Of a stretch of DNA of 64,000 nucleotides, positions 1 to 10,716 are shown piece after piece; the stretch's first letter is position 1; every line of letters starts with the position of its first letter. The translations under genes and the position numbers were made by a program. The stretch comes from Pseudomonadota bacterium. GTDB lineage: Bacteria > Pseudomonadota > Gammaproteobacteria > Burkholderiales > SG8-39. The notes under the pieces are model-generated. The model was given only the letters and a program-made list of their open reading frames with translations, did not search any database and was not told the origin of the DNA. The stretch covers positions 21,521-85,520 of the forward strand of contig JAJZPQ010000010.1 in assembly GCA_021811085.1 (NCBI GenBank). The letters are read 5' to 3'.

Positions 1-481
1 CCTCGGCGGTGCGCAGCGCCAGCAGCGCCGCCTGCACATTTCCGGCGAGCTGCAACTGCTGCGAAGCCACGGTGAGCATCTGCTCGATCTCGGCCAGCGC
101 CCATTCGTCGTGGCTGCGCGAGAGTTCCTGGTACAAAGCCTCCAGCGCCACTTGCTGGCTCTGCGATTCGGCGATTTTGTTGTCGAGCACGCTCAGCTTG
201 CCCTGGGCCTCGCGCGCCCCTTCCAGCGCCTGCTGCGCCAGCACGCGGCTTTCGTTCGCGGCGCGGTCGCTTGCGCGCAGGCGCTGCGCCAGCTCCTCGC
301 GGATGCCGTCGATGCGGCTGCGGGTGTCGTACCACTGCCAGCAGACCACCGCAATCGCAGCGAGCAGCACCAGCATCAGCGGCACGCGCGAGTTCTTCGC
401 CTGCGGCTCGCGGCCGCTGCGGCCGCTGGGCTCCTCCGGCTCTGCCGCCGGCTGGACGGGATCGGGATTGCTTTCGTTCAT
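1..481 (-). CDS. hemX: HemX-like uroporphyrinogen-III C-methyltransferase family membrane protein (partial, runs off window edge)
   Basis: Minus-strand reading from ATG at 481 gives MNESNPDPVQPAAEPEEPSGRSGREPQAKNSRVPLMLVLLAAIAVVCWQWYDTRSRIDGIREELAQRLR..., one TM segment then coiled coil; directly downstream of hemC-hemD. Confidence 0.8.
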   Translation of the reverse strand, partial: MNESNPDPVQPAAEPEEPSGRSGREPQAKNSRVPLMLVLLAAIAVVCWQWYDTRSRIDGIREELAQRLRASDRAANESRVLAQQALEGAREAQGKLSVLDNKIAESQSQQVALEALYQELSRSHDEWALAEIEQMLTVASQQLQLAGNVQAALLALRTAE

Positions 482-506
482 GAACGTCGTACGAAGTCTA
501 CCAGTT

Positions 507-1280
507 TCACACTCTAGCAAAAAAAGCGACCAGACCCGCGACCAGGCCTTCGTCGCCCGGACCGGTGAGCACTACGGTCTGCACCTCCAGGGCGCGCGCC
601 GCGGCGGCGATGCGCTCGTGCGGCGCGAACAGCGGCGTGCGCTGCAGACACTCGCGCCCGGCCTCGCCCAGCATCTCGTGCAGGTTGGCCAGGCCCTCGC
701 TCGAGGTCACGGTGAACGCATCGAGCTCTTGCCGCGCACATCGGGCCAGCAGCGGCGCGGCATCGGTATTCGGCCGGCCGCGGCGGTAGCATTCGGCGTA
801 TTCGACCGCGGCGCCGCGCGCGACAAGCGTCTCGCCCAGCAGTTCGCGCCCGCCTTCGCCGCGGAAGATCACCACGCGCTTGCCCGCGAGCTGCTGCAGC
901 TGCGGCAGCTCGAGCAGGCCCTCGCTGTCGAAGCGCTCGGCGGGCGCGATCACGTCGGCAAAGCCATGACGCTGCAGCTCGCGTTCGCTGCCGCGGCCCA
1001 CGGTGGCCACGCGCAGCCCGTCGGGCCAGTCGCGCCGCGCGCGCACCAGCGCCAGCGCCTTGCTCACCGCATTGGCACTGATGAAGATCGCCAGGTCGAA
1101 GCTTTCCAGCCGCGCTATCAGCGCGCGCAGCGCCGGCGTATCCCCGGCGTCGAAAATTTCCAACGCGGGGAACAGCAGCGGCTCGCCGCCGGCGGCGCGT
1201 ATGAGCGCAGCCATATGCGCCGCCTGCCCGGCGGGCCGCGTCACCACGACGCGGCGCCCGACCAGCGCCGTCGAACTCAT
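507..1280 (-). CDS. hemD: Uroporphyrinogen-III synthase
   Basis: 257 aa; [22 protein letters not shown]..., synteny with hemC (4-nt overlap). Confidence 0.92.
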   Translation of the reverse strand: MSSTALVGRRVVVTRPAGQAAHMAALIRAAGGEPLLFPALEIFDAGDTPALRALIARLESFDLAIFISANAVSKALALVRARRDWPDGLRVATVGRGSERELQRHGFADVIAPAERFDSEGLLELPQLQQLAGKRVVIFRGEGGRELLGETLVARGAAVEYAECYRRGRPNTDAAPLLARCARQELDAFTVTSSEGLANLHEMLGEAGRECLQRTPLFAPHERIAAAARALEVQTVVLTGPGDEGLVAGLVAFFARV

Positions 1281-2203
1281 AGCAGGGCTGCGAGTATGCG
1301 GTCGGCGCCTTGCGCGCGCAGTTCGCCGGCCAGGCGCAAGCCCAGTTCCTCGGGCGACGCAGACGGTCCGGAAACCTCCGCCCTGACGATGCTGTTGCCG
1401 TCAGGACTCGCGACCAGTCCGCGCAGCTCCAGCGTCGATCCGCTTACGCCGGCATAGGCGGCCAGCGGCAGCTGGCAGCTGCCGCCGAGCGCCCGGCTAA
1501 CCGCACGTTCGGCGCGTACTGCAAGTTCGGTGGCGCGATGATTGAGCGCGGCCAGGCTGGCGGCGATATCGCTGCGCTCGGCGCGATATTCGATCGCGAG
1601 CGCACCCTGCCCCGCCGCGGGCAGGCTCTGCTCCACCGTCAGCACGGAGCGGATGCGCGCGCCCAGCCCCAGCCGCTTCAGGCCGGCCGCGGCGAGAATG
1701 ATCGCGTCGTGTTCGCCGCGGTCGAGCTTGGCGAGGCGAGTGTCGAGATTGCCGCGCAGGCTGTTCACCACCAGCTGCGGATAGCGGCTGCGCAGCTGCG
1801 CCTCGCGCCTCAGGCTGGAGGTGCCGACCACCGCACCCGCAGGCAGGGCGTCCAGGGCGTCGAATTTGCCGGAGACGAAGGCGTCGCGCGGATCTTCGCG
1901 CTCGAGGATCGCGCCGAGAGCGAAGCCGGCGGGCAATTCCATCGGCACGTCTTTGGCCGAGTGCACGGCCAGATCGGCACGGCCCTCAGCCAGCGCGAGT
2001 TCGAGCTCTTTCACGAATAAACCCTTGCCGCCGATCTTGGCGAGCGAGGTATCGAGGATTTCGTCGCCGCGCGTGGACAGCGCGAGCAGCTCCACGCTGC
2101 AACCCGGATATAATCCGCGCAGCCGGTCGCGCACATGCTCGGCCTGCCACAGCGCGAGGCGGCTTTGGCGCGTGGCGATGATGATGCGATCTGGATGATT
2201 CAA
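1277..2203 (-). CDS. hemC: Hydroxymethylbilane synthase (porphobilinogen deaminase)
   Basis: 308 aa; [52 protein letters not shown] motifs. Confidence 0.97.
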   Translation of the reverse strand: MNHPDRIIIATRQSRLALWQAEHVRDRLRGLYPGCSVELLALSTRGDEILDTSLAKIGGKGLFVKELELALAEGRADLAVHSAKDVPMELPAGFALGAILEREDPRDAFVSGKFDALDALPAGAVVGTSSLRREAQLRSRYPQLVVNSLRGNLDTRLAKLDRGEHDAIILAAAGLKRLGLGARIRSVLTVEQSLPAAGQGALAIEYRAERSDIAASLAALNHRATELAVRAERAVSRALGGSCQLPLAAYAGVSGSTLELRGLVASPDGNSIVRAEVSGPSASPEELGLRLAGELRAQGADRILAALL

Positions 2204-2218
2204 GGCGGGAATTTCGCT

Positions 2219-2704
2219 ATGGCTGCAAGGCAGGTGCCGACACGCTGGATTCTAGCATGCCTCGCCGCGCTGTTCCTTGCGGCGCCCGCCTGCGCGCAGA
2301 TGACGGCGGCGCGCAATTTCGCGGCAGATGCGCGTCTCGCGGCCGAGCGCAATATCCCGCTGCTGGTGCTGTTCTCCGAAGCGGGCTGCGCCTGGTGCGA
2401 ACGCGCACGGCAGGAATTCCTGCTGCCGATGCAGCGCAATCCGGAATACCGCGCCAAGGTGATGATGCGCGAGGTCGGTGCCGACGACTCCGCCGCGCTG
2501 GTCGATTTCGCCGGGAACACGACGACCCAGGCCGATTTTGCGCGCGCCCATCGTATAGGCATGACGCCGACGGTCATGCTGTTCAGTCCGCGCGGGGAGG
2601 CGCTGGGCGAACCGCTGGTGGGCTTCGGCAGCGCCGATTACTACGGCTATTTCCTCGACCTGCGCATCGATGCCGCGCTGGCGCAGCTGCGCACGATCCA
2701 CTAG
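2219..2704 (+). CDS. Periplasmic thioredoxin-fold protein
   Basis: Signal peptide ([26 protein letters not shown]) and thioredoxin-like [12 protein letters not shown] motif. Confidence 0.75.
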   Translation: MAARQVPTRWILACLAALFLAAPACAQMTAARNFAADARLAAERNIPLLVLFSEAGCAWCERARQEFLLPMQRNPEYRAKVMMREVGADDSAALVDFAGNTTTQADFARAHRIGMTPTVMLFSPRGEALGEPLVGFGSADYYGYFLDLRIDAALAQLRTIH

Positions 2705-2741
2705 ATCCGCCGCGCGTACCCTCGCCGCGCACAGGAATTGC

Positions 2742-3500
2742 TCAGCCGGCTGCAAGCTCCCTGACTATCGGCCACTGGCGCCGGCTCACCGGGATCTTCT
2801 CCGCGCAGCCTTCGAACAACACCAGCCAGCCCTGCTCGCCGTCCTCCAGGTCCGACTTCTCGAAGCCGCGGATATGCGACTTCGCCACCAGGCAATTGCG
2901 GTGCACGCGCACGAAGGCCTCGGCAAACTCCTGCTCCAGGTGAGTGAGCGATTCTTCCAGCAGGTACTCGCGCTCTGCGGTACGGATGGTGACGTACTTC
3001 AGCTCCGCCTTCAAAAACAGGATGTCCGCCACCGGCACCAGCGTGATGCGCCCCCGCTCGGGCACGGGCAAATGCCGGCGCGGCGCGTTCTCCAGTCCGC
3101 GCAGCGCATCGCCGCCGGGGGCAGCCAGCCCGCGCGTTCGGGTAAGCGCGTCCAGCAGCCGCGCGCGTCGCACCGGCTTCAGCAGATAATCGAGCGCGCG
3201 CAGTTCGAACGCCTTGATCGCATACTCGTCGTAGGCGGTGACGAAGACGATCGCCGGCGGCTCCGGCAGCGCCAATGCGTGGCGCGCGAACTCGATGCCG
3301 CTCATCTGCGGCATGCGAATATCGACCAGCACCAGATCGGCCGCGACCGAGGCAAGCAGTTCCAGCGCCTCGCGCCCGTTGGCCGCTTCTCCCACCACTC
3401 GCGCCGGCACCAGCGGCGCACAATCGGCAATCAGCTCCTTCAGGCGCGCGCGCGCCGGCGCTTCGTCGTCGACCAATACGACCCTGAGCGCGCCGCTCAT
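2742..3500 (-). CDS. algR: LytTR-family response regulator (AlgR-like)
   Basis: REC domain (VVLVDDEAPARARLKELI, LVLVDIRMPQMSGIEFA, LDYLLKPV) and C-terminal LytTR (ADILFLKAELKYVTIRT...FVRVHRNCLVAKSHI); hemC-algR-argH synteny. Confidence 0.88.
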   Translation of the reverse strand: MSGALRVVLVDDEAPARARLKELIADCAPLVPARVVGEAANGREALELLASVAADLVLVDIRMPQMSGIEFARHALALPEPPAIVFVTAYDEYAIKAFELRALDYLLKPVRRARLLDALTRTRGLAAPGGDALRGLENAPRRHLPVPERGRITLVPVADILFLKAELKYVTIRTAEREYLLEESLTHLEQEFAEAFVRVHRNCLVAKSHIRGFEKSDLEDGEQGWLVLFEGCAEKIPVSRRQWPIVRELAAG

Positions 3501-3673
3501 TCCTCCCTCCGCCAATGCAGTGCGCGGCGCGATGTAACAGCCGCGCCGCAGAAATCCAGCAGGGAGTCGCGCGGCGCGTTTTGCTCTATACTTGTCACAG
3601 GTAAACTCTTGAAAACGTATATCAATTGGCGCGCATGCGCGCCGCCTTTTCGATTCTGACTGCATTCAGCGCA

Positions 3674-5083
3674 ATGAGCAAGAACACACAAAAGAAGAAA
3701 GCGCGGCCGCGCGCCGCCTGGTCGGGGCGCTTTGCCGAACCGGTCGCCGAGCGGGTGCAGCGCTATACCGCTTCGGTCGCATTCGACCAACGCCTGGCCG
3801 AGCACGATATCCGCGGCTCGCTTGCGCATGCGCGCATGCTCGCCGCCTGCGCGGTAATCTCCAAGCGCGACCTCGCCGCAATCGAATCCGGCATGCGCAC
3901 CATCCTGGCGGAACTGCGCGGCGGCAAGTTCAAGTGGTCGCTGGCGAGCGAGGACGTGCACCTCAACATCGAACGCCGCCTCACCGCGCTCGCGGGCGAC
4001 GCCGGCAAGCGCCTGCACACCGCGCGCTCGCGCAACGACCAGGTGGCGACCGACGTGCGCCTGTGGCTGCGCGACGCGATCGATGCGATCAGCGTCCAGC
4101 TCGCGGCACTGCAGGCGAGCCTGCTCGGCCAGGCCGAGCACCACGCCGGCACGGTGATGCCCGGCTTCACCCATCTGCAGGTGGCGCAACCGGTGACGTT
4201 CGGCCACCACCTCATGGCCTATTTCGAGATGTTCGCGCGCGACCGCGAACGGCTGGCCGATTGCCGCAAGCGCGTGAACCGCCTGCCGCTGGGCGCAGCC
4301 GCGCTCGCCGGCACCTCCTATCCGATCGATCGCGACATGGTGGCGCAAGCCCTGGGCTTTGACGGCGTCTGCGCCAATTCGCTGGACGCAGTGTCGGACC
4401 GCGACTTCGCCATCGAGTTCTGCGCTGCGGCCGCGCTCATCATGACCCATATCTCGCGCCTGTCGGAGGAATTGGTGCTGTGGATGAGCCCGCGCTACGG
4501 CTTTATCCGGCTGCCCGACCGCTTCTGCACCGGATCTTCGATCATGCCGCAGAAAAAGAACCCGGACGTGCCCGAACTCGCGCGCGGCAAGACCGGACGC
4601 GTGGCCGGCCACCTGATGGCGCTGCTGATGCTGATGAAGGCGCAGCCGCTCGCCTACAACAAGGACAATCAGGAGGACAAGGAACCGCTGTTCGACAGCG
4701 TCGACACGGTCTCCGACACGCTCGCGATATTCACCGACATGGTCGCCGGCATCGAGGTCGACGCGGACGCAATGCGCGCGGCGGCACTGGAGGGCCACTC
4801 GACCGCGACCGATCTCGCCGACTATCTGGTGAAAAAAGGCCTGCCGTTTCGCGACGCGCACGAAGCGGTCGCGCGCGCGGTGCGCGCCGCGGATGCGCGC
4901 GGCTGCGACCTCGCCACGCTCGGACTGGATGAGTTGCGCCAGTTCTCGCCGCTGGTCGGCGCCGACGTGTTCAAGGTACTGACGCTCGAAGGCTCGCTCG
5001 CGAGCCGCAACCATGTCGGCGGCACCGCGCCCGCGCGCGTGCGCGCCGCGGTCAAGCAAGCGCACAGGAGGCTCAAGGCCTAA
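3674..5083 (+). CDS. argH: Argininosuccinate lyase
   Basis: [52 protein letters not shown] signature. Confidence 0.97.
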   Translation: MSKNTQKKKARPRAAWSGRFAEPVAERVQRYTASVAFDQRLAEHDIRGSLAHARMLAACAVISKRDLAAIESGMRTILAELRGGKFKWSLASEDVHLNIERRLTALAGDAGKRLHTARSRNDQVATDVRLWLRDAIDAISVQLAALQASLLGQAEHHAGTVMPGFTHLQVAQPVTFGHHLMAYFEMFARDRERLADCRKRVNRLPLGAAALAGTSYPIDRDMVAQALGFDGVCANSLDAVSDRDFAIEFCAAAALIMTHISRLSEELVLWMSPRYGFIRLPDRFCTGSSIMPQKKNPDVPELARGKTGRVAGHLMALLMLMKAQPLAYNKDNQEDKEPLFDSVDTVSDTLAIFTDMVAGIEVDADAMRAAALEGHSTATDLADYLVKKGLPFRDAHEAVARAVRAADARGCDLATLGLDELRQFSPLVGADVFKVLTLEGSLASRNHVGGTAPARVRAAVKQAHRRLKA

Positions 5084-5087
5084 GATT

Positions 5088-5113
5088 CCGTTGCAAAATG
5101 ATTTTTGCAACGG
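5088..5113 (+). terminator. Perfect 11-bp stem hairpin downstream of argH
   Basis: CCGTTGCAAAA-tgat-TTTTGCAACGG. Confidence 0.6.
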
Positions 5114-5129
5114 CCAGTCTAGGGGAGTA

Positions 5130-5153
5130 TGAGGGGATGTATCCCCTCATTTT
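5130..5153 (+). terminator. Intrinsic-terminator-like hairpin with TTTT tail
   Basis: TGAGGGGAT-gt-ATCCCCTCA-TTTT. Confidence 0.65.
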
Positions 5154-5173
5154 GAATTAGGCTTTAAGCCGTC

Positions 5174-6454
5174 ATGGAAAAAATCGGCAAGTACCAGGTC
5201 ATCAAAAAGCTCGGCGAAGGCGCGACCAGCGAGGTGTACCTGTGCCACGATCCCTTCGGCAACCGCGAAGTCGCGATCAAGGTGGTGTTCCCGGACGCGC
5301 TTGCGAACGACGACGAGAACCGCAAGCTGTTCCGCAAGCTGTTCGTCACCGAAGCCTCGCTCGCGGGCAAACTCATGCACCCGCATATCGTGCAGATCTA
5401 CGACGCGGTGGTGGACGAAGGCATCAGCTATGTGGTGATGGAATACGTGGACGGCGGCACGCTCGAGCCGCACTGCAATCCGCTGACGCTGCTGCCGGTG
5501 AACCGGATCGTCGAAATCATTTTCAAGTGCACGCGGGCCCTGGATTTCGCCAACCGCGCCGGGGTGATCCATCGCGATATCAAGCCGGCCAACATCCTGC
5601 TGCACGGCGAGACCGACATCAAGATTTCCGATTTCGGCTCCGCGCTGATCACCACCAGCATGGTGACCCAGGTGAGCGGCATCGGCTCGCCGGCGTACAT
5701 GTCGCCGCAGCAGATCAAGGAACACCCGCTCACGCTGCAGACCGACATCTACTCGCTCGGCGTGGTGATGTACCAGCTGCTCACCGGGCAATTGCCGTTC
5801 CAGGCGACCAACAACTTCAGCATGATGTACCAGATCACCAATGTCGAGCCGCAGCCGCCGGCAAGCCTGCGTCCGGAAGTTCCGCCCGCGGTGGATGCGA
5901 TCGTGCGCAGGGCGATGCAGAAGGAACTGGAACAGCGCTACCCGAACTGGGATGAGTTCTCCGACGATCTGGCCGCGGTCATCAGCAGCGAACAGGCGGC
6001 GCAGAAGAAGGACGCATTCGCCGACAGCGAGAAATTCAACATCCTGCGCGACCTGCCTTTCTTCGCCCATTTCGGCGACGCCGAACTGTGGGAAGTCATG
6101 CGCATCAGCAGCTGGGAATACTGCAAGCCGGGCAAGGCGCTGATGTTCGAGGGGCAGACCGGCGACTTCTTCTGCCTGCTCGCCTCGGGCGAAGTCAAAG
6201 TGATGAAGCAGGGCAAGCTGCTCAATATCCTCAACGCCGGCGAATGCTTCGGCGAGATGGCCTATATCTCCAGGGACAGGGGCAGCGCGCGCACCGCCGA
6301 CGTCGTCGCCTTGTCCAAGTCGCGCGTGATCACCATACGCAACGAGGACCTGGACCGGGCCTCGGACATCTGCCGCCACAAATTCGACCGCGCCTTCATG
6401 GCCATCCTGGTCGAGCGCCTGTCGCTGTCCAACACCCGCCTGATCGGCGTCTAG
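5174..6454 (+). CDS. Serine/threonine protein kinase with C-terminal cyclic-nucleotide-binding domain
   Basis: Kinase motifs (KLGEGATSEVYL, HRDIKPANILL, DFGSA, PAYMSPQQIK) followed by CNB-like region (FFAHFGDAELWEVMRISSWEYCKPGKALMFEGQTGDFFCLLASGEVKVMK...GECFGEMAYI). Confidence 0.9.
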   Translation: MEKIGKYQVIKKLGEGATSEVYLCHDPFGNREVAIKVVFPDALANDDENRKLFRKLFVTEASLAGKLMHPHIVQIYDAVVDEGISYVVMEYVDGGTLEPHCNPLTLLPVNRIVEIIFKCTRALDFANRAGVIHRDIKPANILLHGETDIKISDFGSALITTSMVTQVSGIGSPAYMSPQQIKEHPLTLQTDIYSLGVVMYQLLTGQLPFQATNNFSMMYQITNVEPQPPASLRPEVPPAVDAIVRRAMQKELEQRYPNWDEFSDDLAAVISSEQAAQKKDAFADSEKFNILRDLPFFAHFGDAELWEVMRISSWEYCKPGKALMFEGQTGDFFCLLASGEVKVMKQGKLLNILNAGECFGEMAYISRDRGSARTADVVALSKSRVITIRNEDLDRASDICRHKFDRAFMAILVERLSLSNTRLIGV

Positions 6455-7524
6455 AGGCGCCCGCTCGCGGCGCGCCGCAAGCGGACGGCGGTGGCGAGGC
6501 GGTCGAGCACGGCGGTGGTCTGCTCCCAGCCGATGCAGCCGTCGGTGACGCTCTGGCCGTAGCGCAGATCCTCCAGCTTGTCCGGGATCGCCTGCTTGCC
6601 CTCGAACAGATGGCTCTCCAGCATCACGCCGCAGATGGCGCGCGCGCCGCCTGCGATCTGGTCTGCGACGCAGGCAGCCACGTCGGGCTGTTTGCGATAG
6701 TCCTTGCCGCTGTTGCCGTGGCTGCAATCGACGATCAGGCGCGGCGCCAGCCCGGCCTGGCCCAGGGCGTCCGCGGCGCGGCGCACGCTCGCCGCGTCGT
6801 AGTTGGTCCCGGTATCCGAACCGCGCAAGATCAAGTGGCCGTAGGGATTGCCGGTGCTCTGCACGATCATCGCCCTGCCGTCGGTCGAGACCGAGGGGAA
6901 GGTATGCGGCTGCGCCGCCACCAGAATCGCGTCCACTGCGGTCTGCACGCTGCCGTCGGTGGCATTCTTGAATCCCACCGGAGCCGACAGCGCCGAAGCC
7001 ATTTGCCGGTGCAGCGGACTCTCCACCGTGCGCGCGCCGATCGCGCCCCAGGTGAGCAGTTCGGCGTAATACTGCGGCGTCACCAAGTCGAGGATTTCAG
7101 AGGCCGCGGGAACGCCCAGGCGCGCGCAGTCGAGCAGGATGCTGCGCGCACGGCGCAGGCCGGCGCCGATGTCGCCGCGGCCGTCGAGGTCCGGATCATA
7201 GATCAGGCCCTTCCAGCCCATGCGCGTCCTGGGCTTCTCGAAATACACGCGCATGACCAGGTAAAGCGCATCGGATGCATGCAGCGCGTAGGCGCGCAGC
7301 CGCCGCGCATATTCGAGCGCGGACTCCGGCTCGTGGATGGAGCAGGGACCGACGATCGCGAGCAGCCGCTCGTCCCCTCCGCGCAAAATGGCCTGCACCG
7401 CGGCGCGCGCCTGCGCGATATGCGCGGCTTCGGCTTCGCCTGCCGGCAGCTCGAGGTGCAGTTCGCTCGGCGCGGGCAGCAGGTCTTCGCGCGCAATGTG
7501 GAGATCTGAAATTTTTGTAGTCAT
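6451..7524 (-). CDS. aroG: 3-deoxy-7-phosphoheptulonate (DAHP) synthase, class I
   Basis: MTTKISDLHIAREDLLPAPSEL..., IVGPCSIHEPESALEYARRL, VDCSHGNSGKD motifs. Confidence 0.93.
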   Translation of the reverse strand: MTTKISDLHIAREDLLPAPSELHLELPAGEAEAAHIAQARAAVQAILRGGDERLLAIVGPCSIHEPESALEYARRLRAYALHASDALYLVMRVYFEKPRTRMGWKGLIYDPDLDGRGDIGAGLRRARSILLDCARLGVPAASEILDLVTPQYYAELLTWGAIGARTVESPLHRQMASALSAPVGFKNATDGSVQTAVDAILVAAQPHTFPSVSTDGRAMIVQSTGNPYGHLILRGSDTGTNYDAASVRRAADALGQAGLAPRLIVDCSHGNSGKDYRKQPDVAACVADQIAGGARAICGVMLESHLFEGKQAIPDKLEDLRYGQSVTDGCIGWEQTTAVLDRLATAVRLRRAASGRL

Positions 7525-7562
7525 GGTTTTGCCCGGCGCGGGCGCAAGTCCGGCGCCAGCGG

Positions 7563-9116
7563 CTATTTGCTCGCAGTGAGAATTTCGCGTTTGATGTCGG
7601 TGATATCTTGGGCGCGTGTCGCCGGAGCCACGTTGCATTGCCCTTGGCGCGGACAGCGTGAACTGCGCGGGCAGATGATGCGGGCAGGCTGCTTCAGCGA
7701 CTCCTCCACCCAGGCGATGCTCAGTATATTGGCAACTGCGCGTATGGCCTCCGCTTCAGCGCGTCCGATCTTCGCTTGTCCTCCCTTACGGAAGCAGTCG
7801 TCGCCGATGCGCTCCACGATCTCGGCGCCGTTGGGATCGTTCGAGGACAGCGCGGGCGCCAGGTCGATTCCTACCGAGAGCACGTGGGGAATCCCTCCCA
7901 TGTCACGCGTGCGCAGCGTGTGACAGCAATAGATCTGCCAGCGGTCGTTTTGTCTGAGTACGGAAATCTGCGAACTCGAATCGTTGTGTGCGTTGCCGAC
8001 CATGCGGAACACCGCCCAATGCGGACAGGGGTCGGTCGCCTGCGTCATGTTGCCCCAGGGCAGCGGGATGCCGTTGCCCCGATACACGGCGCGGAATTGC
8101 CCCAGCGCAGTCGCGTCGAAAAAATGCCAGTACGGATAGGGGGACACCTTCGTCATTCTGCGCATGACGACCGCCGGCGTCAGTTCGAGCAGGCGCCTCG
8201 ACTCGATGCGATAACGCTCTCTGGTCAGAAAGCGGCGAAACGGCACTTTCGGACAAAGCAGAGCACCGGCGAAGAAGCTGCATTCGAAGTCTCGCCACGC
8301 GAGCAGCACATCCCTCGCCTCGATGCCGCTATGAAAGGCCGAACCGCTGTCCGGACTTTCGCCCATTTCCCCGCCCGTGGCGTGGGGCGATTTCATCCCG
8401 TCGCCTCCGTGCAGCACCTTGTGCCCGATGTGAGACGCCAGATCGAACTTCAGGCGCGCCGGATCCGCCTGCAGGGCTTTGTTCACGTAGACGGTGCCGG
8501 GAGCATCGAAAAAAGACCGGATCACGCTGCGCACTCCATGATCATTGTCCCGCGCCAGCACCGGTTTGCGCTCGAACCAGCGGATCTCGAGTCCATGGCG
8601 CTTGCACAGCGCCATCAGGTCATCGACATTGAGCGGGAATGCCCGCCCGCCGACATTTTCGGCGGCGCGTTCCAAATCGGGAAATTCATTGCGCGATATT
8701 TCCTGATGCGCACGAATCAGCAGATGCGCGAACTGGCGCCCGGTGGTGCCGGTCTGCGACAAGAGCTCTGGAATCGCAGCCTGCAGCAGGTTCTTGGAAA
8801 AAAGAAACGAGGGCTCGAACGGGATGCCGGCCGCACCACCGGCGGCCCTTTCGCGGCCTGCCGGAGCGAACTCCGCATTCTGGTCGAGAAACCACGCCGG
8901 CTTGCGCTGGAACACGCTCGCGATCAAGGCGAGTACTTCCTGGGACGGGCTGCGCCGTCCGCCTTCGATCATGCTGAGATAGGACACCGAGGGCGCCGAT
9001 TTCGGATCGATCTGGGCGCAGCGCGCCGACAGATCGTCGAGCGTAATCCGGTGCTCCTTGCGCAGTGCGCGCAGTTTCGTGCCGAGAAAATGGTTGTTCC
9101 TGATGATTGCTTCCAT
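7563..9116 (-). CDS. XRE-family regulator with IrrE-type and C-terminal DUF2083-like domains (ScfR/RamB-like), divergent from aceA
   Basis: N-terminal HTH (LGTKLRALRKEHRITLDDLSARC...SYLSMIEGGRRSPS), metallopeptidase-like FDLASHIGHKVLHG, Cys-rich C-terminus (CPRSSRCPRQGQC). Confidence 0.8.
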   Translation of the reverse strand: MEAIIRNNHFLGTKLRALRKEHRITLDDLSARCAQIDPKSAPSVSYLSMIEGGRRSPSQEVLALIASVFQRKPAWFLDQNAEFAPAGRERAAGGAAGIPFEPSFLFSKNLLQAAIPELLSQTGTTGRQFAHLLIRAHQEISRNEFPDLERAAENVGGRAFPLNVDDLMALCKRHGLEIRWFERKPVLARDNDHGVRSVIRSFFDAPGTVYVNKALQADPARLKFDLASHIGHKVLHGGDGMKSPHATGGEMGESPDSGSAFHSGIEARDVLLAWRDFECSFFAGALLCPKVPFRRFLTRERYRIESRRLLELTPAVVMRRMTKVSPYPYWHFFDATALGQFRAVYRGNGIPLPWGNMTQATDPCPHWAVFRMVGNAHNDSSSQISVLRQNDRWQIYCCHTLRTRDMGGIPHVLSVGIDLAPALSSNDPNGAEIVERIGDDCFRKGGQAKIGRAEAEAIRAVANILSIAWVEESLKQPARIICPRSSRCPRQGQCNVAPATRAQDITDIKREILTASK

Positions 9117-9263
9117 ACGCCCTGCCTCCAGTAAAAATGGGCTTGTGAACTTGCGCCAGCATAATGCTGTGAAATTAACATTGTCAACTTTTATTATGTG
9201 GATTTCACAAATGGCCTGCTTTAGGGTGCAGCCATCCGCTCACTCACCCAGAAGGAGATAGGC

Positions 9264-10586
9264 ATGATCAAGAACCCGAACAAGCACGCTGCCGCGATCG
9301 AGGCGATCGAGGAAGACTGGAAAGAGAACCCGCGTTGGCGCGGCGTCAAGCGCGGCTATTCGGCCGAGGACGTGTTCCGCCTGCGCGGATCGCTGCAAAT
9401 CGAGCACACCCTGGCCCACCGCGGCGCCGACAAACTGTGGCGCCTGCTCAACACCACGCCTTTCGTCAATACGCTGGGCGCGCTCACCGGCAATCAGGCG
9501 ATGCAGCAGGTCAAGGCCGGACTGAAGGCGATCTACCTCTCCGGCTGGCAGGTTGCGGCCGACGGCAACGACTCCTGCCAGATGTACCCCGACCAGTCGC
9601 TGTATTCGGTGTCGAGCGTGCCCAGCGTGGTGCGCCGGATCAACAACGCTTTCATGCGCGCCGATCAGCTGCATCACGCCGAGGGCGACAATTCGGTGGA
9701 CTGGTTTGCACCGATCGTGGCCGACGCGGAATCGGGATTCGGCGGCGTGCTCAACGCGCACGAGCTGATGAAAGCGATGATCGAGGCCGGCGCGGCGGGC
9801 GTGCACTTCGAGGACCAGCTGGCGTCGGTCAAGAAATGCGGCCACATGGGCGGAAAAGTCCTGGTGCCGACGCAGGAGGCGGTGCAAAAGCTGTGTGCGG
9901 CACGGCTCGCCGCCGACGTCATGGGCGTGCCCACCGTGCTGCTTGCGCGCACGGACTCTGAAGCCGCGACGCTCGTCACCAGCGACGTCGACGAAAACGA
10001 CAAGCCGTTCATTACCGGCGAGCGCACCGCGGAAGGCTACTACCGCGTGCGCGCGGGCTTCGACCAGGCGGTGTCGCGCGGCCTCGCTTATGCGGCGTAC
10101 GCGGACCTGATCTGGTGCGAGACCGGGACGCCCGATCTCGCCTTTGCCAAAAAATACGCCGAAGCGATCCGCAAGGTCTATCCGGACAAGATGCTCGCCT
10201 ACAACTGCTCGCCGTCCTTCAACTGGCGCAAGAACCTCGACGCCGCGACTATCGCGAAATTCCAGCGCGAACTCGGCGCCATGGGCTACAAGTTCCAGTT
10301 CATAACGCTCGCCGGCTTCCACGCGCTCAACTACGGCATGTTCGAACTGGCAACCGGCTATGCGCACGAGCAGATGAGCGCCTACGTGCGCCTGCAGGAA
10401 GCCGAATTCGCCGCCGAGAAACAAGGCTACACGGCGGTACGGCACCAGCGCGAAGTCGGCACCGGCTATTTCGACGCCCTGACGCAGGCCATCCAGGGCA
10501 CGCAGTCTTCAACGACGGCCTTGACCGGCTCCACCGAGGAAGAACAATTCCACGACGCGCCGGCCAAAATTGCCGCGGTGGCTTAA
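9264..10586 (+). CDS. aceA: Isocitrate lyase
   Basis: 440 aa; [52 protein letters not shown]. Confidence 0.97.
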   Translation: MIKNPNKHAAAIEAIEEDWKENPRWRGVKRGYSAEDVFRLRGSLQIEHTLAHRGADKLWRLLNTTPFVNTLGALTGNQAMQQVKAGLKAIYLSGWQVAADGNDSCQMYPDQSLYSVSSVPSVVRRINNAFMRADQLHHAEGDNSVDWFAPIVADAESGFGGVLNAHELMKAMIEAGAAGVHFEDQLASVKKCGHMGGKVLVPTQEAVQKLCAARLAADVMGVPTVLLARTDSEAATLVTSDVDENDKPFITGERTAEGYYRVRAGFDQAVSRGLAYAAYADLIWCETGTPDLAFAKKYAEAIRKVYPDKMLAYNCSPSFNWRKNLDAATIAKFQRELGAMGYKFQFITLAGFHALNYGMFELATGYAHEQMSAYVRLQEAEFAAEKQGYTAVRHQREVGTGYFDALTQAIQGTQSSTTALTGSTEEEQFHDAPAKIAAVA

Positions 10587-10611
10587 GAGAGAGTCCCCGC
10601 GCTCGCACCGT

Positions 10612-10648
10612 CGAAACGCGCGTCCGCTTAGGCCGGACGCGCGTTTCG
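10612..10648 (+). terminator. 15-bp perfect-stem hairpin between aceA and aceB (no T-tract)
   Basis: CGAAACGCGCGTCCG-cttaggc-CGGACGCGCGTTTCG. Confidence 0.55.
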
Positions 10649-10716
10649 CGCCGCGCGGATCAAGCGTGAGCTGGGCCGGCCAAGAGTCTTTTTTTACCGA
10701 TTAGGGAGCATCTCGC

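Noticed and set aside
9-1457. 482-aa + strand ORF
   Set aside because: Antisense to hemX/hemD; compositional shadow.
3497-5110. 537-aa minus-strand ORF
   Set aside because: Antisense shadow of argH with no recognisable domain.
5147-6727. 526-aa minus-strand ORF
   Set aside because: Antisense of the kinase gene; compositional artefact.
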